Below are positions 53,542 to 63,868 of a stretch of DNA of 64,000 nt, one piece after another. The position numbers and the translations under genes were made by a program. How positions within the stretch are numbered: position 1 is the first letter of the stretch; each line of letters starts with the position of its first letter. The notes below the pieces were generated by a model. It saw only the letters and a program-made list of their open reading frames with translations, did not search any database and had not been told where the DNA came from. This DNA comes from Acidobacteriota bacterium. Its GTDB lineage: Bacteria > Acidobacteriota > Polarisedimenticolia > J045. Location: the NCBI GenBank assembly GCA_017994815.1, contig JAGOJY010000011.1, positions 1-64,000 on the forward strand, read 5' to 3'.

Positions 53542-55233
53542 ATGCTGCGACAGGTGCGCATCGAGAACCTCGTGCTCGCTCGGGAAGTCGTTCTCGAGTT
53601 CGCCCCGGGACTCAACCTGATCACCGGCGAGACCGGGGCCGGGAAGTCGCTCATCGTCGGCGCGGTCGCGCTCGCGCTCGGCGCGCGCGGCGATGCCGGG
53701 ATGGTGCGGCAGGGCGAGGAGCGGGCGCTGGTCGAGGCGCTGTTCGAGATCGGCGACCGGCCGGACATCCAGCAGCGGCTGCAGCGCGCCGGCTTCGGCG
53801 TCGGCGGCGGGGAACTGCTCGTCCGGCGCGAGGTCGGCAGCGACGGGCGCTCGCGCGGCTTCATCAACGGCGCGACGGCGACGATCGCCATGCTGCGCGA
53901 CCTGCTCTCCGGGCTGGTCGAGATGCACGGGCAGCACGAGCCGCAGACGCTGCTGCAGCCCGACCTGCACCGCGCGATCCTCGACCGCTTCGGCGGGCAC
54001 GACGAACTGCTGGCCGACGTCCGGCGCGAGTCGACGGCGATCCGCGAGATCGACGCCCGCCTGGCGGAGCTGGCCGAGCGGGCGCGCGTGCGCGAGAGCC
54101 GGATCGACCTGCTGCGGTTCCGGCTGGGCGAGTTCGACTCGGTTTGCCCGCGGGCCGGCGAGGAGCAGCAGCTGCGCGCCGAGCGCGATCGCCTGCGGCA
54201 CGCCGAGGAGCTGGGCGATGCGCTGCGCGCGGCCCACGAACTGGTCTACGAGGGCGAGGGCGCGGCGGTGGACAAGGCCCACGCCGCAGCGCGGCGGCTG
54301 CGCGCGCAGGCGGCGCACGGCTCGCTGTACGTCGAGCTGGCCGACCGCCTCGACGACGTCCACGCGCAGCTCGGCGACATCTCCAGCGACCTGCGCTCGG
54401 CGATCGAGGAGGTCGCGCCGGACCCGGCGCGCCTGGCGGAGGTCGAGGAGCGGCTCGTCGCCCTCGAGCGCCTGCGGCGGCGCTTCGACGGCGCACCGCT
54501 GGAGGACATCATCCCCGGGGCCGAGTCGATGCGGCGCGAGCTGGACGAGCTGGTCGGCCAGGGCGAGTCGGCCGAGCAGCTCGCGCGCCAGCGCGAGGAG
54601 CACCTGCGCGCCTACGGCGAGGCGGCGGCGCGGCTGACCGCGGCGCGGCGCGACGCGGCGGAGTCGCTGACGCGGGCGGTCGGCGGGCTGCTGGGCGAAC
54701 TGATGATGCCGAGCGCGGCGCTCGAGGTGGCGATCACGCCGGGCGAGCCGAACGAACTGGCGGCGCTGCCGTCCGGCGCCGAGGGCGTGGACCAGGTCGA
54801 GTTGCTGCTCGCCGCCAACCCGGGCGAGCCGGCGCGGCCGCTGCGCAAGGTCGCCTCGGGCGGCGAGATCAGCCGCGTCATGCTCGCGCTCGACATCTGC
54901 CTCGAAGAGGGGCTCCCGCGCCGCACGCTGCTGTTCGACGAGGTCGACCAGGGGATCGGCGGCGACGCCGCGGAGCGGCTGGGCGAGTTCCTGGCCCGCG
55001 TCGCGCGGCTGCACCAGGTGATCTGCATCACGCACCTGCCCCCGGTGGCCGCGCGGGCCGAGCGCCACGTGCAGGTCACGAAGAAGCAGAAGGCCGGCCG
55101 CACGGTCGCGGTGGTCAAGGTCCTGGAGCACGACGATGAGCGAATCGAGGAGATCGCGCGGATGCTCGGCGGCAGCGTGGTGACCGACGCGGCCCGGCGG
55201 CACGCCGAGGCCATGCTGCGGGGGACCCCATGA
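53542..55233 (+). CDS. recN: DNA repair protein RecN
   Basis: This 563-residue SMC-like protein has Walker A in LITGETGAGKSLIVGA, a coiled-coil middle and Walker B in TLLFDEVDQGIGG. The signature LRKVASGGEISRVMLAL and QVICITHLPPVAARAERH complete the ATPase. RecN acts in double-strand break repair. The stop overlaps the coaD start. Possible damage-responsive inverted repeats lie upstream. The ribosome-binding site is GGGGGAG near ATG 53542. Confidence 0.96.
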   Translation: MLRQVRIENLVLAREVVLEFAPGLNLITGETGAGKSLIVGAVALALGARGDAGMVRQGEERALVEALFEIGDRPDIQQRLQRAGFGVGGGELLVRREVGSDGRSRGFINGATATIAMLRDLLSGLVEMHGQHEPQTLLQPDLHRAILDRFGGHDELLADVRRESTAIREIDARLAELAERARVRESRIDLLRFRLGEFDSVCPRAGEEQQLRAERDRLRHAEELGDALRAAHELVYEGEGAAVDKAHAAARRLRAQAAHGSLYVELADRLDDVHAQLGDISSDLRSAIEEVAPDPARLAEVEERLVALERLRRRFDGAPLEDIIPGAESMRRELDELVGQGESAEQLARQREEHLRAYGEAAARLTAARRDAAESLTRAVGGLLGELMMPSAALEVAITPGEPNELAALPSGAEGVDQVELLLAANPGEPARPLRKVASGGEISRVMLALDICLEEGLPRRTLLFDEVDQGIGGDAAERLGEFLARVARLHQVICITHLPPVAARAERHVQVTKKQKAGRTVAVVKVLEHDDERIEEIARMLGGSVVTDAARRHAEAMLRGTP

Positions 55234-55748
55234 CGTCTCGGACGCTGCGGGCGATCTACCCCGGCTCGTTCGACCCGGTGACCAACGGCCACCTCGACCT
55301 CGCGCGCCGCGCGGCGCAGGTGTTCGGCTCGTTGGTCGTCGCCGTGCTGCGCAACACCGACAAGGCGCCGCTGTTCGACGCCGAGGAGCGGCGCGAGATG
55401 TTCGCCGAGGCGCTCGCCGAGCACGGCATCGCCGACGTGCGCGTCGTCGCGTTCGAGGGGCTGTTGGCCGACTTCGCCCGGGCGGAGGGGGCGACGATCG
55501 TCGTGCGCGGGCTGCGCGCGATCTCGGACTTCGAGTTCGAGCTGCAGATGGCGCTGATGAACCGCCGGCTGCAGAAGGGGCTGGAGAGCGTGTTCCTGAC
55601 CCCGGGCGAGGACGTCTCGTTCATCTCCTCGCGGCTCGTGCGCGAGATCGCACGGCTCGGCGGCGACGTTTCGGGGCTCGTGCCGACCTCGGCGCTGCGG
55701 CGGCTGGAACGCCGGTTCGGGCCGGCCGTGGCCGGGCGGCACCCATGA
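55230..55748 (+). CDS. coaD: Phosphopantetheine adenylyltransferase
   Basis: This 172-residue enzyme catalyses the penultimate step of coenzyme A synthesis. YPGSFDPVTNGHLDLARRAA carries the T/HxGH nucleotidyltransferase motif. VVRGLRAISDFEFELQMALM and SFISSRLVREIARLGGDVSG are the other conserved blocks. The start overlaps the recN stop and the gene overlaps the following protease gene by four bases. Confidence 0.96.
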   Translation: MTSRTLRAIYPGSFDPVTNGHLDLARRAAQVFGSLVVAVLRNTDKAPLFDAEERREMFAEALAEHGIADVRVVAFEGLLADFARAEGATIVVRGLRAISDFEFELQMALMNRRLQKGLESVFLTPGEDVSFISSRLVREIARLGGDVSGLVPTSALRRLERRFGPAVAGRHP

Positions 55749-57073
55749 GCCGGCGCGCGCGGGGGCTGGCCGCGGCGCTCGCGCTCGCGCTGGGCTGCGG
55801 CGCCGCGCTCGCGGCGACGCCGGTGGTCCGCGTCTACCGCCACGAGGGGATGATCCACGGCGTCTCGGCCGCGATCTTCGACCGCGCGCTGAAGCAGGCC
55901 GCGGCGAACCGCGAGGACCTGTTGATCCTCGAACTCGACACGCCGGGCGGGCTGGTCGACTCGACCGAGGAGATGGTCCGCGGCATCCTCAACAGCCCGG
56001 TGCCGGTCTGCACCTTCGTCGCGCCGCGCGGCGCCCACGCGGCGTCGGCCGGGTTCTTCATCCTGATCGCCTCGGACGTGGCGGCAATGGCGCCGGTGAC
56101 GCGGACCGGCGCGGCGCACCCGATCACCGCGGGCGGCGAGAACAAGAAGGAAGACATCGGCCTGCAGAAGGCGGCCGAGGACCTCTCGGCGCTGATCCGC
56201 ACGGCGGCGGCGAGCCGCGGGCGGCCGGGCGAGCTGGCGGAGAAGGCGGTCCGCGAGTCGTTGTCGTGGACCGCGGAGGAAGCGCTGGCGAGCAAGCTGA
56301 TCGACGTGATCGCGTCCGACCGCGAGGAACTGCTCGACGCGCTCGACGGCCGCACGATCCGCCGCGCCGACGGGAGCGAGGCGGTGCTGGAGCTGTCGGG
56401 GGCGACGATCGTCGAGCACAAGCTGGACTGGGCCGAGGAGTTCAAGAACGTCGTCCTGCACCCGGTCGTCATGTCGATCCTGCTGTCGATCGCCGCGGTC
56501 GCGATCTACGTCGAGCTGACCCACCCCGGGCTGATCCTGCCGGGCGTCGTCGGCGTGGCCTGCCTTCTGGTGTTCCTGTACGGCAGCCAGGTCCTGCCGG
56601 TGAGCTTCCTCGCCGCGGCGCTGGTCGTTTTGGGCATGGTGATGTTCATCCTGGAGATCAAGGTCGTGTCGTACGGGATGCTGGCGATCGGCGGTGCGGT
56701 GTCGGTGGCTGTCGGGATGTACCTGTTGTTCCCGGCGTCGGTGCCGGGGCTGGCCGTCCCGCTGAGCGCCCTCGTCCCGCTGGTCCTGTTCGTGGTGATC
56801 GCGCTGGGTTTCGTCACGTGGCTGGTGAGCAAGGCGATGCGCATCGCGCCGACGACCGGGCGCGAAGGGTTGCTGGGCCAGGTCGGCAGCGCGACCAGCG
56901 AGCTGGCGCCGGAAGGGACGGTCTTCGTGAACGGAGAAGTCTGGCGCGCCCGCAGCCGCGTTCCCGTCCCGCGCGGCGCCGCGGTGCGCGTCCTGGACGC
57001 CGAAGGGCTGCTGTTGATGGTCGAGCCGACGGACGAGGTGCCCGGGCCGGGGGGCGAAGCGCCCCGCGGCTGA
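55745..57073 (+). CDS. NfeD-family membrane serine protease (ClpP-like)
   Basis: This 442-residue protein has a signal peptide (LAAALALALGCGAALAATPV) and a ClpP-class domain. The nucleophile Ser is in GAHAASAGFFILIASD and a Lys near ENKKEDIGLQKAAEDL is the likely dyad partner. Four or five membrane spans and a C-terminal NfeD OB-fold (GQVGSATSELAPEGTVFVNG) follow. These proteases cleave stomatin-like proteins, and a stomatin gene comes next, 31 bp downstream. Starts overlap coaD. Confidence 0.92.
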   Translation: MSRRARGLAAALALALGCGAALAATPVVRVYRHEGMIHGVSAAIFDRALKQAAANREDLLILELDTPGGLVDSTEEMVRGILNSPVPVCTFVAPRGAHAASAGFFILIASDVAAMAPVTRTGAAHPITAGGENKKEDIGLQKAAEDLSALIRTAAASRGRPGELAEKAVRESLSWTAEEALASKLIDVIASDREELLDALDGRTIRRADGSEAVLELSGATIVEHKLDWAEEFKNVVLHPVVMSILLSIAAVAIYVELTHPGLILPGVVGVACLLVFLYGSQVLPVSFLAAALVVLGMVMFILEIKVVSYGMLAIGGAVSVAVGMYLLFPASVPGLAVPLSALVPLVLFVVIALGFVTWLVSKAMRIAPTTGREGLLGQVGSATSELAPEGTVFVNGEVWRARSRVPVPRGAAVRVLDAEGLLLMVEPTDEVPGPGGEAPRG

Positions 57074-57103
57074 AGCGCCCGGCCGTCTGCCGGGAGGTCC
57101 GAC

Positions 57104-57862
57104 ATGCTGGAAGGGATTTCGGCCGGGCTCATCCTCGTCATCGTGCTGTTCGTGTTCCTGATCAGTCAGGCGATCAAGATCCTGCCCGAGTACGAGCGCG
57201 GCGTGGTGTTCCGCCTCGGGCGGCTGCGGCCGATGGACTACGGGCCGGGCATTTTCATCCTGATCCCGTTCGTGGACCGCATGGTGCGCGTCTCGCTGCG
57301 CACGGTGGTGCACGACGTCCCGCCGCAGGACGTGATCACGCGCGACAACGTCTCGGTCAAGGTCAACGCGGTGGTCTACTTCCGGGTCTTCAACCCGCGG
57401 CAGGCGATCGTGGCGGTCGAGAACTACCACTACGCGACGAGCCAGCTCTCGCAGACCACGCTGCGCTCCGTGCTCGGGCAGGTCGAGCTGGACGAGCTGT
57501 TGTCCGAGCGCGACCGGCTGAACCACCACCTGCAGGAGATCCTCGACCGGCAGACCGACCCGTGGGGGATCAAGGTCTCGGCGGTCGAGGTCAAGCACGT
57601 CGACTTGCCGGAGGAGATGCGCCGGGCGATGGCGCGGCAGGCCGAGGCCGAGCGCGAGAAAAGGGCCAAGATCATCCACGCCGACGGCGAGTTCCAGGCC
57701 TCGGCGCAGCTGACCAAGGCCGCGGACATGCTCTCGACGAACCCGATGACGCTGCAGCTGCGCTACCTGCAGACGCTGGTCGAGATCGGCTCGGAGCAGA
57801 ACTCGGTGATCGTGTTCCCGGTGCCCGTGGACACGCTGCGGACGTTCTTCACGCACAGATGA
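57104..57862 (+). CDS. Stomatin/slipin-like SPFH protein
   Basis: This 252-residue protein has an N-terminal membrane hairpin ([20 protein letters not shown]). The SPFH domain ([40 protein letters not shown]) and a coiled coil ([20 protein letters not shown]) follow. It pairs with the upstream NfeD protease, a widely conserved arrangement for membrane microdomain organisation and quality control. ATG 57104. The stop overlaps the next gene as ATGA. Confidence 0.94.
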   Translation: MLEGISAGLILVIVLFVFLISQAIKILPEYERGVVFRLGRLRPMDYGPGIFILIPFVDRMVRVSLRTVVHDVPPQDVITRDNVSVKVNAVVYFRVFNPRQAIVAVENYHYATSQLSQTTLRSVLGQVELDELLSERDRLNHHLQEILDRQTDPWGIKVSAVEVKHVDLPEEMRRAMARQAEAEREKRAKIIHADGEFQASAQLTKAADMLSTNPMTLQLRYLQTLVEIGSEQNSVIVFPVPVDTLRTFFTHR

Positions 57863-58863
57863 GCGATCCGGAAGTCGGGCGCCGGCTGCTGGCCGCCGCG
57901 CTGGAGGCGACGCGGCACCTCGACCGCGAGGGCTGCCTCGAGGCGCTCGCGCGCGGCGGGCGGGATCTCTGCGGGGCGGCGTTCGCGCTGGCCTACCTCG
58001 CCGACAGCACCGGCGAGGATCTGGAGTGCTGGGCCGCGGCCGGCGCGGGGGACATCGCCCCGCTGCGCGGGGCGCTGGGCGTGATCGACGCCGGGCTCGT
58101 GCGGCACCTCGCGCCGGACGGCCCGGCCGTGATCCCGGACGCCGACGTCCTGCTCCCGACCGGCGACCCGGCGGCCCTGCCGGGGCTGGGCCCGGCGCTG
58201 CTCGCGCCGCTGTCGTCCAGCTCCGGCCCGGTGGGGCTGCTGCTGTTGATCCGGTCCGCCGGCGGCGCGTTCGACGCGGACGACGTGGCGTGCGCCGCCG
58301 GCCTGGCGCGCGAGGCGGTCGCGGCGCTGGACAACCTGCGCGCGGTCGAGTCGCTGCGCGAACTCGTCATCCGCGATGACACGGCGGACTGCTACAACCG
58401 GCGCTACCTCGACCAGTCGCTGGAGGACGAGGTCGAGCGCGCGCGGCGCTTCGGCGGCCGCTTCGCCGTCGTGTTCCTCGACATGGACAACCTGAAGGAG
58501 GTCAACACGCAGCACGGGCACGCCGCGGGCTCGCGCGTGCTCTACGAGGCCTCGCTGCGGATCTGTCGCTCGGTGCGCAGCATCGACCGGCTGTTCCGCT
58601 ACGGCGGCGACGAGTTCGTCGTGCTGCTCCCGGGGACGACGCTCGCCGGCGCGCGGGAGGCGGCGGAGCGCATCCGCCGGGCGCTGGAAGCCCAGCCGTT
58701 CGAGATGTCGTCCGGCGCGCAAGTGCAGCTCACCGGCTCGGCCGGCGTCGCGGCGTGGCCGGAGCACGGCCCGAGCGGGCGCGCGGTGGTCGAGGCGGGC
58801 GACCAGGCGATGCGCGCGGTGAAGGAGCTGGGCAAGAACCGCGTCGGCTGCGCGCCGGTCTGA
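57859..58863 (+). CDS. GAF-GGDEF diguanylate cyclase
   Basis: This 334-residue protein has a GAF-like sensor half (about 1-165) and a GGDEF domain: [40 protein letters not shown] and the intact active site [13 protein letters not shown]. It should make cyclic di-GMP. No EAL domain or clear RxxD inhibitory site at the usual position is visible. It has no membrane span, so it is cytoplasmic. Translationally coupled to the stomatin gene. Confidence 0.92.
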   Translation: MSDPEVGRRLLAAALEATRHLDREGCLEALARGGRDLCGAAFALAYLADSTGEDLECWAAAGAGDIAPLRGALGVIDAGLVRHLAPDGPAVIPDADVLLPTGDPAALPGLGPALLAPLSSSSGPVGLLLLIRSAGGAFDADDVACAAGLAREAVAALDNLRAVESLRELVIRDDTADCYNRRYLDQSLEDEVERARRFGGRFAVVFLDMDNLKEVNTQHGHAAGSRVLYEASLRICRSVRSIDRLFRYGGDEFVVLLPGTTLAGAREAAERIRRALEAQPFEMSSGAQVQLTGSAGVAAWPEHGPSGRAVVEAGDQAMRAVKELGKNRVGCAPV

Positions 58864-58920
58864 GCCGCGCGCCCGGCCGTCCCGCTGGCATCCCGCCGCG
58901 CGTTCGCGGATCATTCGGGC

Positions 58921-59436
58921 ATGGGCGTCCCCGGCGAGGTTCCCGAGAAGGTCGTCGAGTTCCGCCTCGATCTCGTGCGCGGGTCGATCATCGCGGCCGT
59001 GGCGCTGCTCGCGCTCGGGGCCGCGTTCCTGGCCGGCCGCGCCAGCGCGCCCGCGGCGCGCGGCGCGTCGCCGGCCGCGCCGCCGCCCGCGTCGCGGGCC
59101 GCGAGCGGCGTCGAGGACGTCGGCGCGAGCGAGACGGTCTTCGACCGCGCCGAGGGCGAGGCGCGGCGGCCCGGGCGGCAGGTGACGTCCGAGCCGGCGC
59201 AGGGCGGCGCGTTCGAGCTCGACCTCGGCGCGACGCCGGATCGCGCCGGCGCCGACCGCCTGCGGGCGCAGGCCGCGAGCCGCGGGATCCCGGCGAGCGT
59301 CGCGCGCGACGCGCAGGGCCGCTACCGAGTCGTCGCCGGCCCGTTCGCGAGCGAGTCCGAGGCCCGGGGCGCGGCGACGCGCCTGGCCCCGGCGCTCGGC
59401 CGGACCCCGGTGGTGCGTTCGCGCCGCGCGCCGTGA
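58921..59436 (+). CDS. SPOR-domain membrane protein
   Basis: This 171-residue protein has one span (GSIIAAVALLALGAAFLAGR) and a Pro/Ala/Glu-rich linker. A C-terminal SPOR-like domain follows (FELDLGATPDRAGADRLRAQ, YRVVAGPFASESEARGAATR). SPOR domains bind denuded glycan at division sites. GATCAT lies 6 nt before ATG 58921, so it may be translated from a leaderless mRNA. The stop overlaps the lnt start. Confidence 0.82.
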   Translation: MGVPGEVPEKVVEFRLDLVRGSIIAAVALLALGAAFLAGRASAPAARGASPAAPPPASRAASGVEDVGASETVFDRAEGEARRPGRQVTSEPAQGGAFELDLGATPDRAGADRLRAQAASRGIPASVARDAQGRYRVVAGPFASESEARGAATRLAPALGRTPVVRSRRAP

Positions 59437-60971
59437 GCGCGGCCGCGGACAGCCGCTGGCTGCCGCCCGTGGTCCGGGCGGCGCTGGCGCCGGTCGCGGG
59501 GGCGCTGTTCGGCGCTTCCTTTCCCAAGCCCGGTTGGAGCTGGTGCGCGGTCGTCGGGCTTGGCCTGACGCTGGCCCTGATCGTGACGGCGCGGCCGCGG
59601 CGGGCCTTCGCCGAGGCGTTCGTCGCCGGCTTCGTTTTCTTCAGCCTGCTCGTCCGCTGGTTCGCGGCGGTGCTGCTGGTCTACTCCAACCTCGGCCCGG
59701 TCATCGCCGCCGCCGCGGTGCTGGCCAGCGGCGCGGTGTTCGCGACGATGTTCGCCGTGATCGCGGCGGCGCTGGCGCGGCTGGCGGAGCGCTGCGGCGT
59801 GCTCGCCGGCCTCGCCGCGTCGGCGGTGGCGTGGGTCGGGCTGGAGGTCTTCCGCGCGCACTACCCGTTCCCGTTCCCGTGGGGAATCCTCGCCGCGGCG
59901 TTCTCGGAACAGGCGTGGGCCAACGCGGCCGTGGCGTGGGTCGGCACTGCGGGGCTGTCGCTGCTCCTCGCGGCGGCGAGCGCGGCCTTCGCGGCGCTCC
60001 TCGTCGGGCGCTGGCGCACGGGGCTGCTCGCCGGCGCGGCGTGCGTCGCGCTCGCGGCGGGCGCCGCGGCCGGCGGGCATGCGTCGTTGTCCGCGGCCGA
60101 ACCGGGCCGGACCGTGCGCATCGCCGTGCTGCAGGCCTCGCTCGACCGCGAGGCGCACCCGCTCGACGAGCTGGCGACATACGAGAAGCTGACGCGCGAC
60201 GCGGCCGAGCGCGGGGCGCGGGTCGTGGTCTGGCCCGAGTCGGCGGCGTCGTTCCGGATCGACATCGACACGCGCTACCGGCGCGAACTGGCCGGCCTCG
60301 CGCAGCGGCTCGGGATCGAGCTGGTGCTCAGCAGCATCACCGCCGCCGAGAGCGGCGGTATCGAGAACAGCGCGGTTTTGGTGCGCGGCGATGGCGAAGT
60401 GGTCAAGTCGCCCAAGCGCCAGCTCGTGCCGTTCGGCGAGTACCTGCCGCTGCGCTTTCTGCTCGGCTCGATCCCGGCGCTCGCGGCCGAGGCCGGCGAT
60501 TTCCGCCCCGGCGAGCGCGGCGTGCTGTTCCCCGCGGCGCCGGCGCGGCTCGGCCCTTTGGTGTGCTTCGAGGTCGTGTTCCCCTCGCTGGCGTGCGAGC
60601 TGGCGTCCGACGGGGCCGAGGTCCTGGTCAACATGACGAACGACAGCTGGTTCGGCTACAGCGCCGGGCCGTACCAGCACCTCGCGCACGCGCGGCTGCG
60701 GGCCGCGGAGACGGGCCGCCCGCTGGTGCGCGCGGCGAACACCGGGATCTCGACGCTGATCGCGCGCGACGGCCGCGCGCTCGGTGCGCTCGAGCTGATG
60801 GAGCGCGGCTTTCTGGTGGCCAACGTGCAGACGGGCAAAACGCCGATGCCGGGTTGCCCGGTCGGCCGGGCCACCGGGATCGCCTGTGTTACACTCCTCG
60901 GCCTTTTGCTGGTGACGGCGCCGTTCCTGCGAAAAGCGCGCGGGCGCGCGGCCGGCGACGAAGGCGGGTGA
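59433..60971 (+). CDS. lnt: Apolipoprotein N-acyltransferase
   Basis: This 512-residue inner-membrane enzyme adds the third acyl chain to lipoproteins. It has about seven spans and a nitrilase-fold domain. The catalytic triad is Glu in VVWPESAASF, Lys in SPKRQLVPFGEYLPL and Cys in GPLVCFEVVFPSL. MTNDSWFGYSAGPYQHL is the conserved loop. Its presence agrees with the many outer-membrane lipoproteins here. GTG 59433 overlaps the SPOR gene stop; prfB begins 12 bp after it. Confidence 0.95.
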   Translation: MSAAADSRWLPPVVRAALAPVAGALFGASFPKPGWSWCAVVGLGLTLALIVTARPRRAFAEAFVAGFVFFSLLVRWFAAVLLVYSNLGPVIAAAAVLASGAVFATMFAVIAAALARLAERCGVLAGLAASAVAWVGLEVFRAHYPFPFPWGILAAAFSEQAWANAAVAWVGTAGLSLLLAAASAAFAALLVGRWRTGLLAGAACVALAAGAAAGGHASLSAAEPGRTVRIAVLQASLDREAHPLDELATYEKLTRDAAERGARVVVWPESAASFRIDIDTRYRRELAGLAQRLGIELVLSSITAAESGGIENSAVLVRGDGEVVKSPKRQLVPFGEYLPLRFLLGSIPALAAEAGDFRPGERGVLFPAAPARLGPLVCFEVVFPSLACELASDGAEVLVNMTNDSWFGYSAGPYQHLAHARLRAAETGRPLVRAANTGISTLIARDGRALGALELMERGFLVANVQTGKTPMPGCPVGRATGIACVTLLGLLLVTAPFLRKARGRAAGDEGG

Positions 60972-60983
60972 TCCGGAGCCGAG

Positions 60984-62079
60984 ATGCGAGACGATTTGCA
61001 GGTGAAGTGGCAGGCGCTCCAGGCCCGCGCGGAGCCTTTGCGGGGGTTTCTTTGACCTCGGCGTGCTCGAGAGCGACATCCAGGAGATCGACGCGCAACT
61101 CGCCGAGGGGTCGGTCTGGGACGACCAGGAGCGCGCGGCGTCGCTGAACCGCCGCCGCTCCGAGCTCGTCACCGTCCGCGATCGCGACAAGAAGCTCCTC
61201 GGCCTGCTCGGCGACGCCGCGGCGCTCGTCGACCTCGACCAGGAGGGCGAAGCCGTCGACGCCGACTTCGAGGAGACCCTCGGGCGGCTCGAGCAGGCGC
61301 TGCTCGACGTCGAGGTCGGGATGATGCTGTCCGGCGAGGACGATCACCGCGACGCGATCATGTCGATCCACGCCGGCGCGGGCGGCGTCGATGCGGCCGA
61401 CTGGGCCGAGATGCTGCTGCGGATGTACCTGCGCTGGGCCGAGCGCAGCGGGTACAAGGCCGAGCTGGTCGACCGGTTGGAGGGGGAAGGGGCCGGGATC
61501 CGCAGCGCGATGGTCCGCGTGCTCGGGCCGGACGCGTTCGGCTGGCTCAAGTCGGAGCGCGGGGTGCACCGGTTGGTCCGGATCAGCCCGTTCGACGCCC
61601 AGGCCCGCCGCCACACCTCGTTCGCCTCGGTCGACGTCATCCCCGAGATCGACGACACGATCAAGGTCACGATCGAGGAAAAGGACCTGAAGGTCGATAC
61701 CTACCGCAGCTCCGGCGCGGGCGGGCAGCACGTCAACGTCACCGACAGCGCCGTGCGGATCACGCACCTGCCCTCGGGGATCGTCGTCACCTGCCAGGAC
61801 GAGCGCAGCCAGCACCGCAACCGGGACAAGGCGATGCGGATCCTGCGCGCCCGCCTGCACGAGAAGGAAGTCCGCGAGCGCGACGAGGCCCGCCAGAAGA
61901 AACAGGGCGAGAAGAAGGGGATCGACTTCGGCAGCCAGATCCGCTCGTACGTGCTGGCCCCCTACCGGCTGGTCAAGGACCACCGCACCGACCACGAGAT
62001 GGGCGACGTGGACCGCGTCCTCGACGGCGATTTGGCCGCGTTCATGAAGTCGTTCCTGCTCGCGCAAGCCTCCCAGTAG
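60984..62079 (+). CDS. prfB: Peptide chain release factor 2, made by programmed +1 frameshift
   Basis: The frame from ATG 60984 runs 23 codons to an in-frame TGA at 61053-61055. RF2 continues in the +1 frame from GAC at 61054, giving 364 residues. The shift site reads CTT-TGA-C, preceded by a G-rich run (CGGGGG, 61041-61046) in place of the usual AGGGGG. Downstream RF2 landmarks are SPFDAQARRHTSFASV and the GGQ loop SSGAGGQHVNVTDSAV. RF2 reads UGA and UAA, so the shift autoregulates its own level. This is a natural frameshift, not a sequencing error. Confidence 0.97.
61041..61055 (+). promoter_or_regulatory. prfB programmed frameshift signal
   Basis: CGGGGG at 61041-61046 acts as the internal Shine-Dalgarno and is followed by TTT-CTT-TGA-C. 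The ribosome pauses at TGA (61053-61055), slips from CTT to TTT, and continues in the +1 frame with GAC. Standard layout for bacterial prfB. Confidence 0.9.
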
Positions 62080-62201
62080 CGCCCCTCGGGGGCGGGGACC
62101 GGCCGCGCGCCGCCCGCCGTGCCGCGGCCGCCGGCCACCGCCGCGCGCACGACCTCCCGTTCCGGCGGCGGGATGTCCGCGGCTGTTCGGGAGGCTTCGG
62201 C

Positions 62202-62230
62202 TTGCACCCTGCCCGTGCACTCCCTATAAA
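62202..62230 (+). promoter_or_regulatory. Promoter of the hrcA-grpE-dnaK operon
   Basis: TTGCAC (62202-62207), a 17-nt spacer and TATAAA (62225-62230) form a strong vegetative promoter. TGCAC (62203-62207) and GTGCA (62215-62219) make a small inverted repeat across it. A true CIRCE repeat (TTAGCACTC-N9-GAGTGCTAA) is not present. Confidence 0.75.
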
Positions 62231-62247
62231 TCGACGAGGAGAGCGGT

Positions 62248-63348
62248 GTGTCCGAAAGGCGGGCGATGAGCGATCAGGAGCGCGTCTCCCTCGACCCGAG
62301 GTCGCGGGAGGTCCTGAAGATCATCATCGAGGAGCACGTCCGCAGCGGCGAGCCGGTCAGCTCGCGGCTCACGTCGCGCTACCACACCGAGCACCTCTCG
62401 TCGGCCACGATCCGCAACATCATGGTGGAGTTGACCGAGCGCGGCTTCCTCGAGCAGCCGCACACCTCGGCCGGGCGCGTGCCGACCGACCGCGGCTACC
62501 GGCTGATCGTTGACGAGGTCCTGTCCTCGGCGCGCCAGCTCCCCGGCCGGGAGTCGCGCCGGATCCAGGAACTGGTCGCGTCGTCGGGCGAACTCGAGGC
62601 CGTGCTGAACCGGGCCAGCCGCCTGCTGGCCGAGCTGACGCACAACGTCGGCGTGGTGCTCGCGCCGGACATCGAGCAGGCGGTCCTCGAGCACGTCGAT
62701 TTCGTGCGCATCCGGCCGTTCCGGCTGGTCGCGATCTTCGTCAGCCAGGCCGGCGTGGTGATCCACCGCGTCCTCGACACCGAGGAGGACATCCCGCAGG
62801 ACGAACTCGACCGCATCGCCGCCCGCTTCCGCGAGCACTTCGTCGGCGTCACGCTGCCCGAGGCACGGCGGCAGATGATCGAGCTGTTGCGCGCCGACGA
62901 GCAGTGGGCGCGCCAGCTCGGCCGGCGCGCGATCGGCTCGGTCGTGTCGATCCTGGAGTCGCCGTTCCCCGAGGAGGGCGGCGAGCTGATCGTCGAGGGC
63001 GCGTCGCGGCTGCTCGACGCCCGCGAGTTCGCCGACGTCGAGCGACTGCGCGGCGCGCTGCGCACGCTGGAGGAGCGGACGCAGCTGCTGCGGATCCTCG
63101 ACCGCTGCATGACCGGCCGCGGCGTGCAGGTGATCATCGGCTCCGAGAGCAACGATCCCGGCCTGTCGCTGATGGCGGTCGTCGCCAGTTCGTTCAGGGC
63201 GGGCGCGCAGGGCAAGGGGATGGTCGGAGTCGTCGGCCCGCGGCGGATGGAGTACGCGCGGGCGGTCGCGGTCGTGGACCGGCTGGCGCGGACGATCAGC
63301 CAGATCCTGGCCGGCGAGCAGGGCGAGCCGGGGGCCGACGAACCGTGA
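62248..63348 (+). CDS. hrcA: Heat-inducible transcription repressor HrcA
   Basis: This 366-residue repressor has an N-terminal winged helix ([40 protein letters not shown]) and the [18 protein letters not shown] block. A long dimerisation/GAF-like part (about 110-350) follows. It represses heat-shock genes by binding CIRCE and is itself assisted by GroEL. GTG 62248 follows GAGGAGAG; ATG 62266 is an alternative. Its stop overlaps grpE. Confidence 0.95.
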   Translation: MSERRAMSDQERVSLDPRSREVLKIIIEEHVRSGEPVSSRLTSRYHTEHLSSATIRNIMVELTERGFLEQPHTSAGRVPTDRGYRLIVDEVLSSARQLPGRESRRIQELVASSGELEAVLNRASRLLAELTHNVGVVLAPDIEQAVLEHVDFVRIRPFRLVAIFVSQAGVVIHRVLDTEEDIPQDELDRIAARFREHFVGVTLPEARRQMIELLRADEQWARQLGRRAIGSVVSILESPFPEEGGELIVEGASRLLDAREFADVERLRGALRTLEERTQLLRILDRCMTGRGVQVIIGSESNDPGLSLMAVVASSFRAGAQGKGMVGVVGPRRMEYARAVAVVDRLARTISQILAGEQGEPGADEP

Positions 63349-63824
63349 CCGACCGGTTGCCCGACGAGTTCGACGCCGTCGACGTGGAAAACGTCGAGAT
63401 CGAGATCGTCGGCTTCGACGAGGACGCCTCGATCCCGGTGCTGCCGGGGCACTGGCGCGCCGAGGGGCGCAAGACCGGCGTGCGCGATGCGCTGCGGGCG
63501 ATCCTGCCGGCGCTGGACTCGCTCGAGACCTGCTACCGCGAAGCGCCGGACCGCGAGAGCCTCGAGCAGGGCGTCCGCGTGGCGCTGCGCGAGATCTGGG
63601 ACGTGTTCCGCCCGTACGGGCTCGAACGCATCGAGGGGGAACACGTCGCGTTCGATCCGCACGTGCACGAGGCACTGGACGTCACGCCGACCGACCGCGT
63701 CCCGCCGAATACCGTGCTGCAGGTGCTGCGCGTAGGTTACATGTTGGGCGGCGAGCTGGTGCGACCGGCGCTGGTGCGGGTCTCCGGACCCGCTCGGGCA
63801 GGCCGGCGCGGCGGGCAGCGGTAG
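63345..63824 (+). CDS. grpE: GrpE nucleotide exchange factor, short form
   Basis: This 159-residue protein has the GrpE C-terminal beta-domain ([40 protein letters not shown]) with the conserved FDPxxHEA. The long N-terminal coiled-coil helix of typical GrpE (about 190-200 residues) is mostly missing, replaced by an acidic stretch and one helical pair. It should still exchange nucleotide on DnaK. GTG 63345 overlaps the hrcA stop. Confidence 0.88.
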   Translation: MTDRLPDEFDAVDVENVEIEIVGFDEDASIPVLPGHWRAEGRKTGVRDALRAILPALDSLETCYREAPDRESLEQGVRVALREIWDVFRPYGLERIEGEHVAFDPHVHEALDVTPTDRVPPNTVLQVLRVGYMLGGELVRPALVRVSGPARAGRRGGQR

Positions 63825-63868
63825 GGACACGACAGGACGGACGAATCCGTCCGGGGGGAGGAGCAGCC

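Noticed and set aside
61050..61056. Frameshift sequencing error in prfB
   Set aside because: CTT-TGA-C with an upstream G-rich run is the standard programmed +1 site of prfB.
62200..62260. CIRCE element for HrcA
   Set aside because: Only a partial GCACTC is present. The matching GAGTGCTAA arm at 9-bp spacing is absent.
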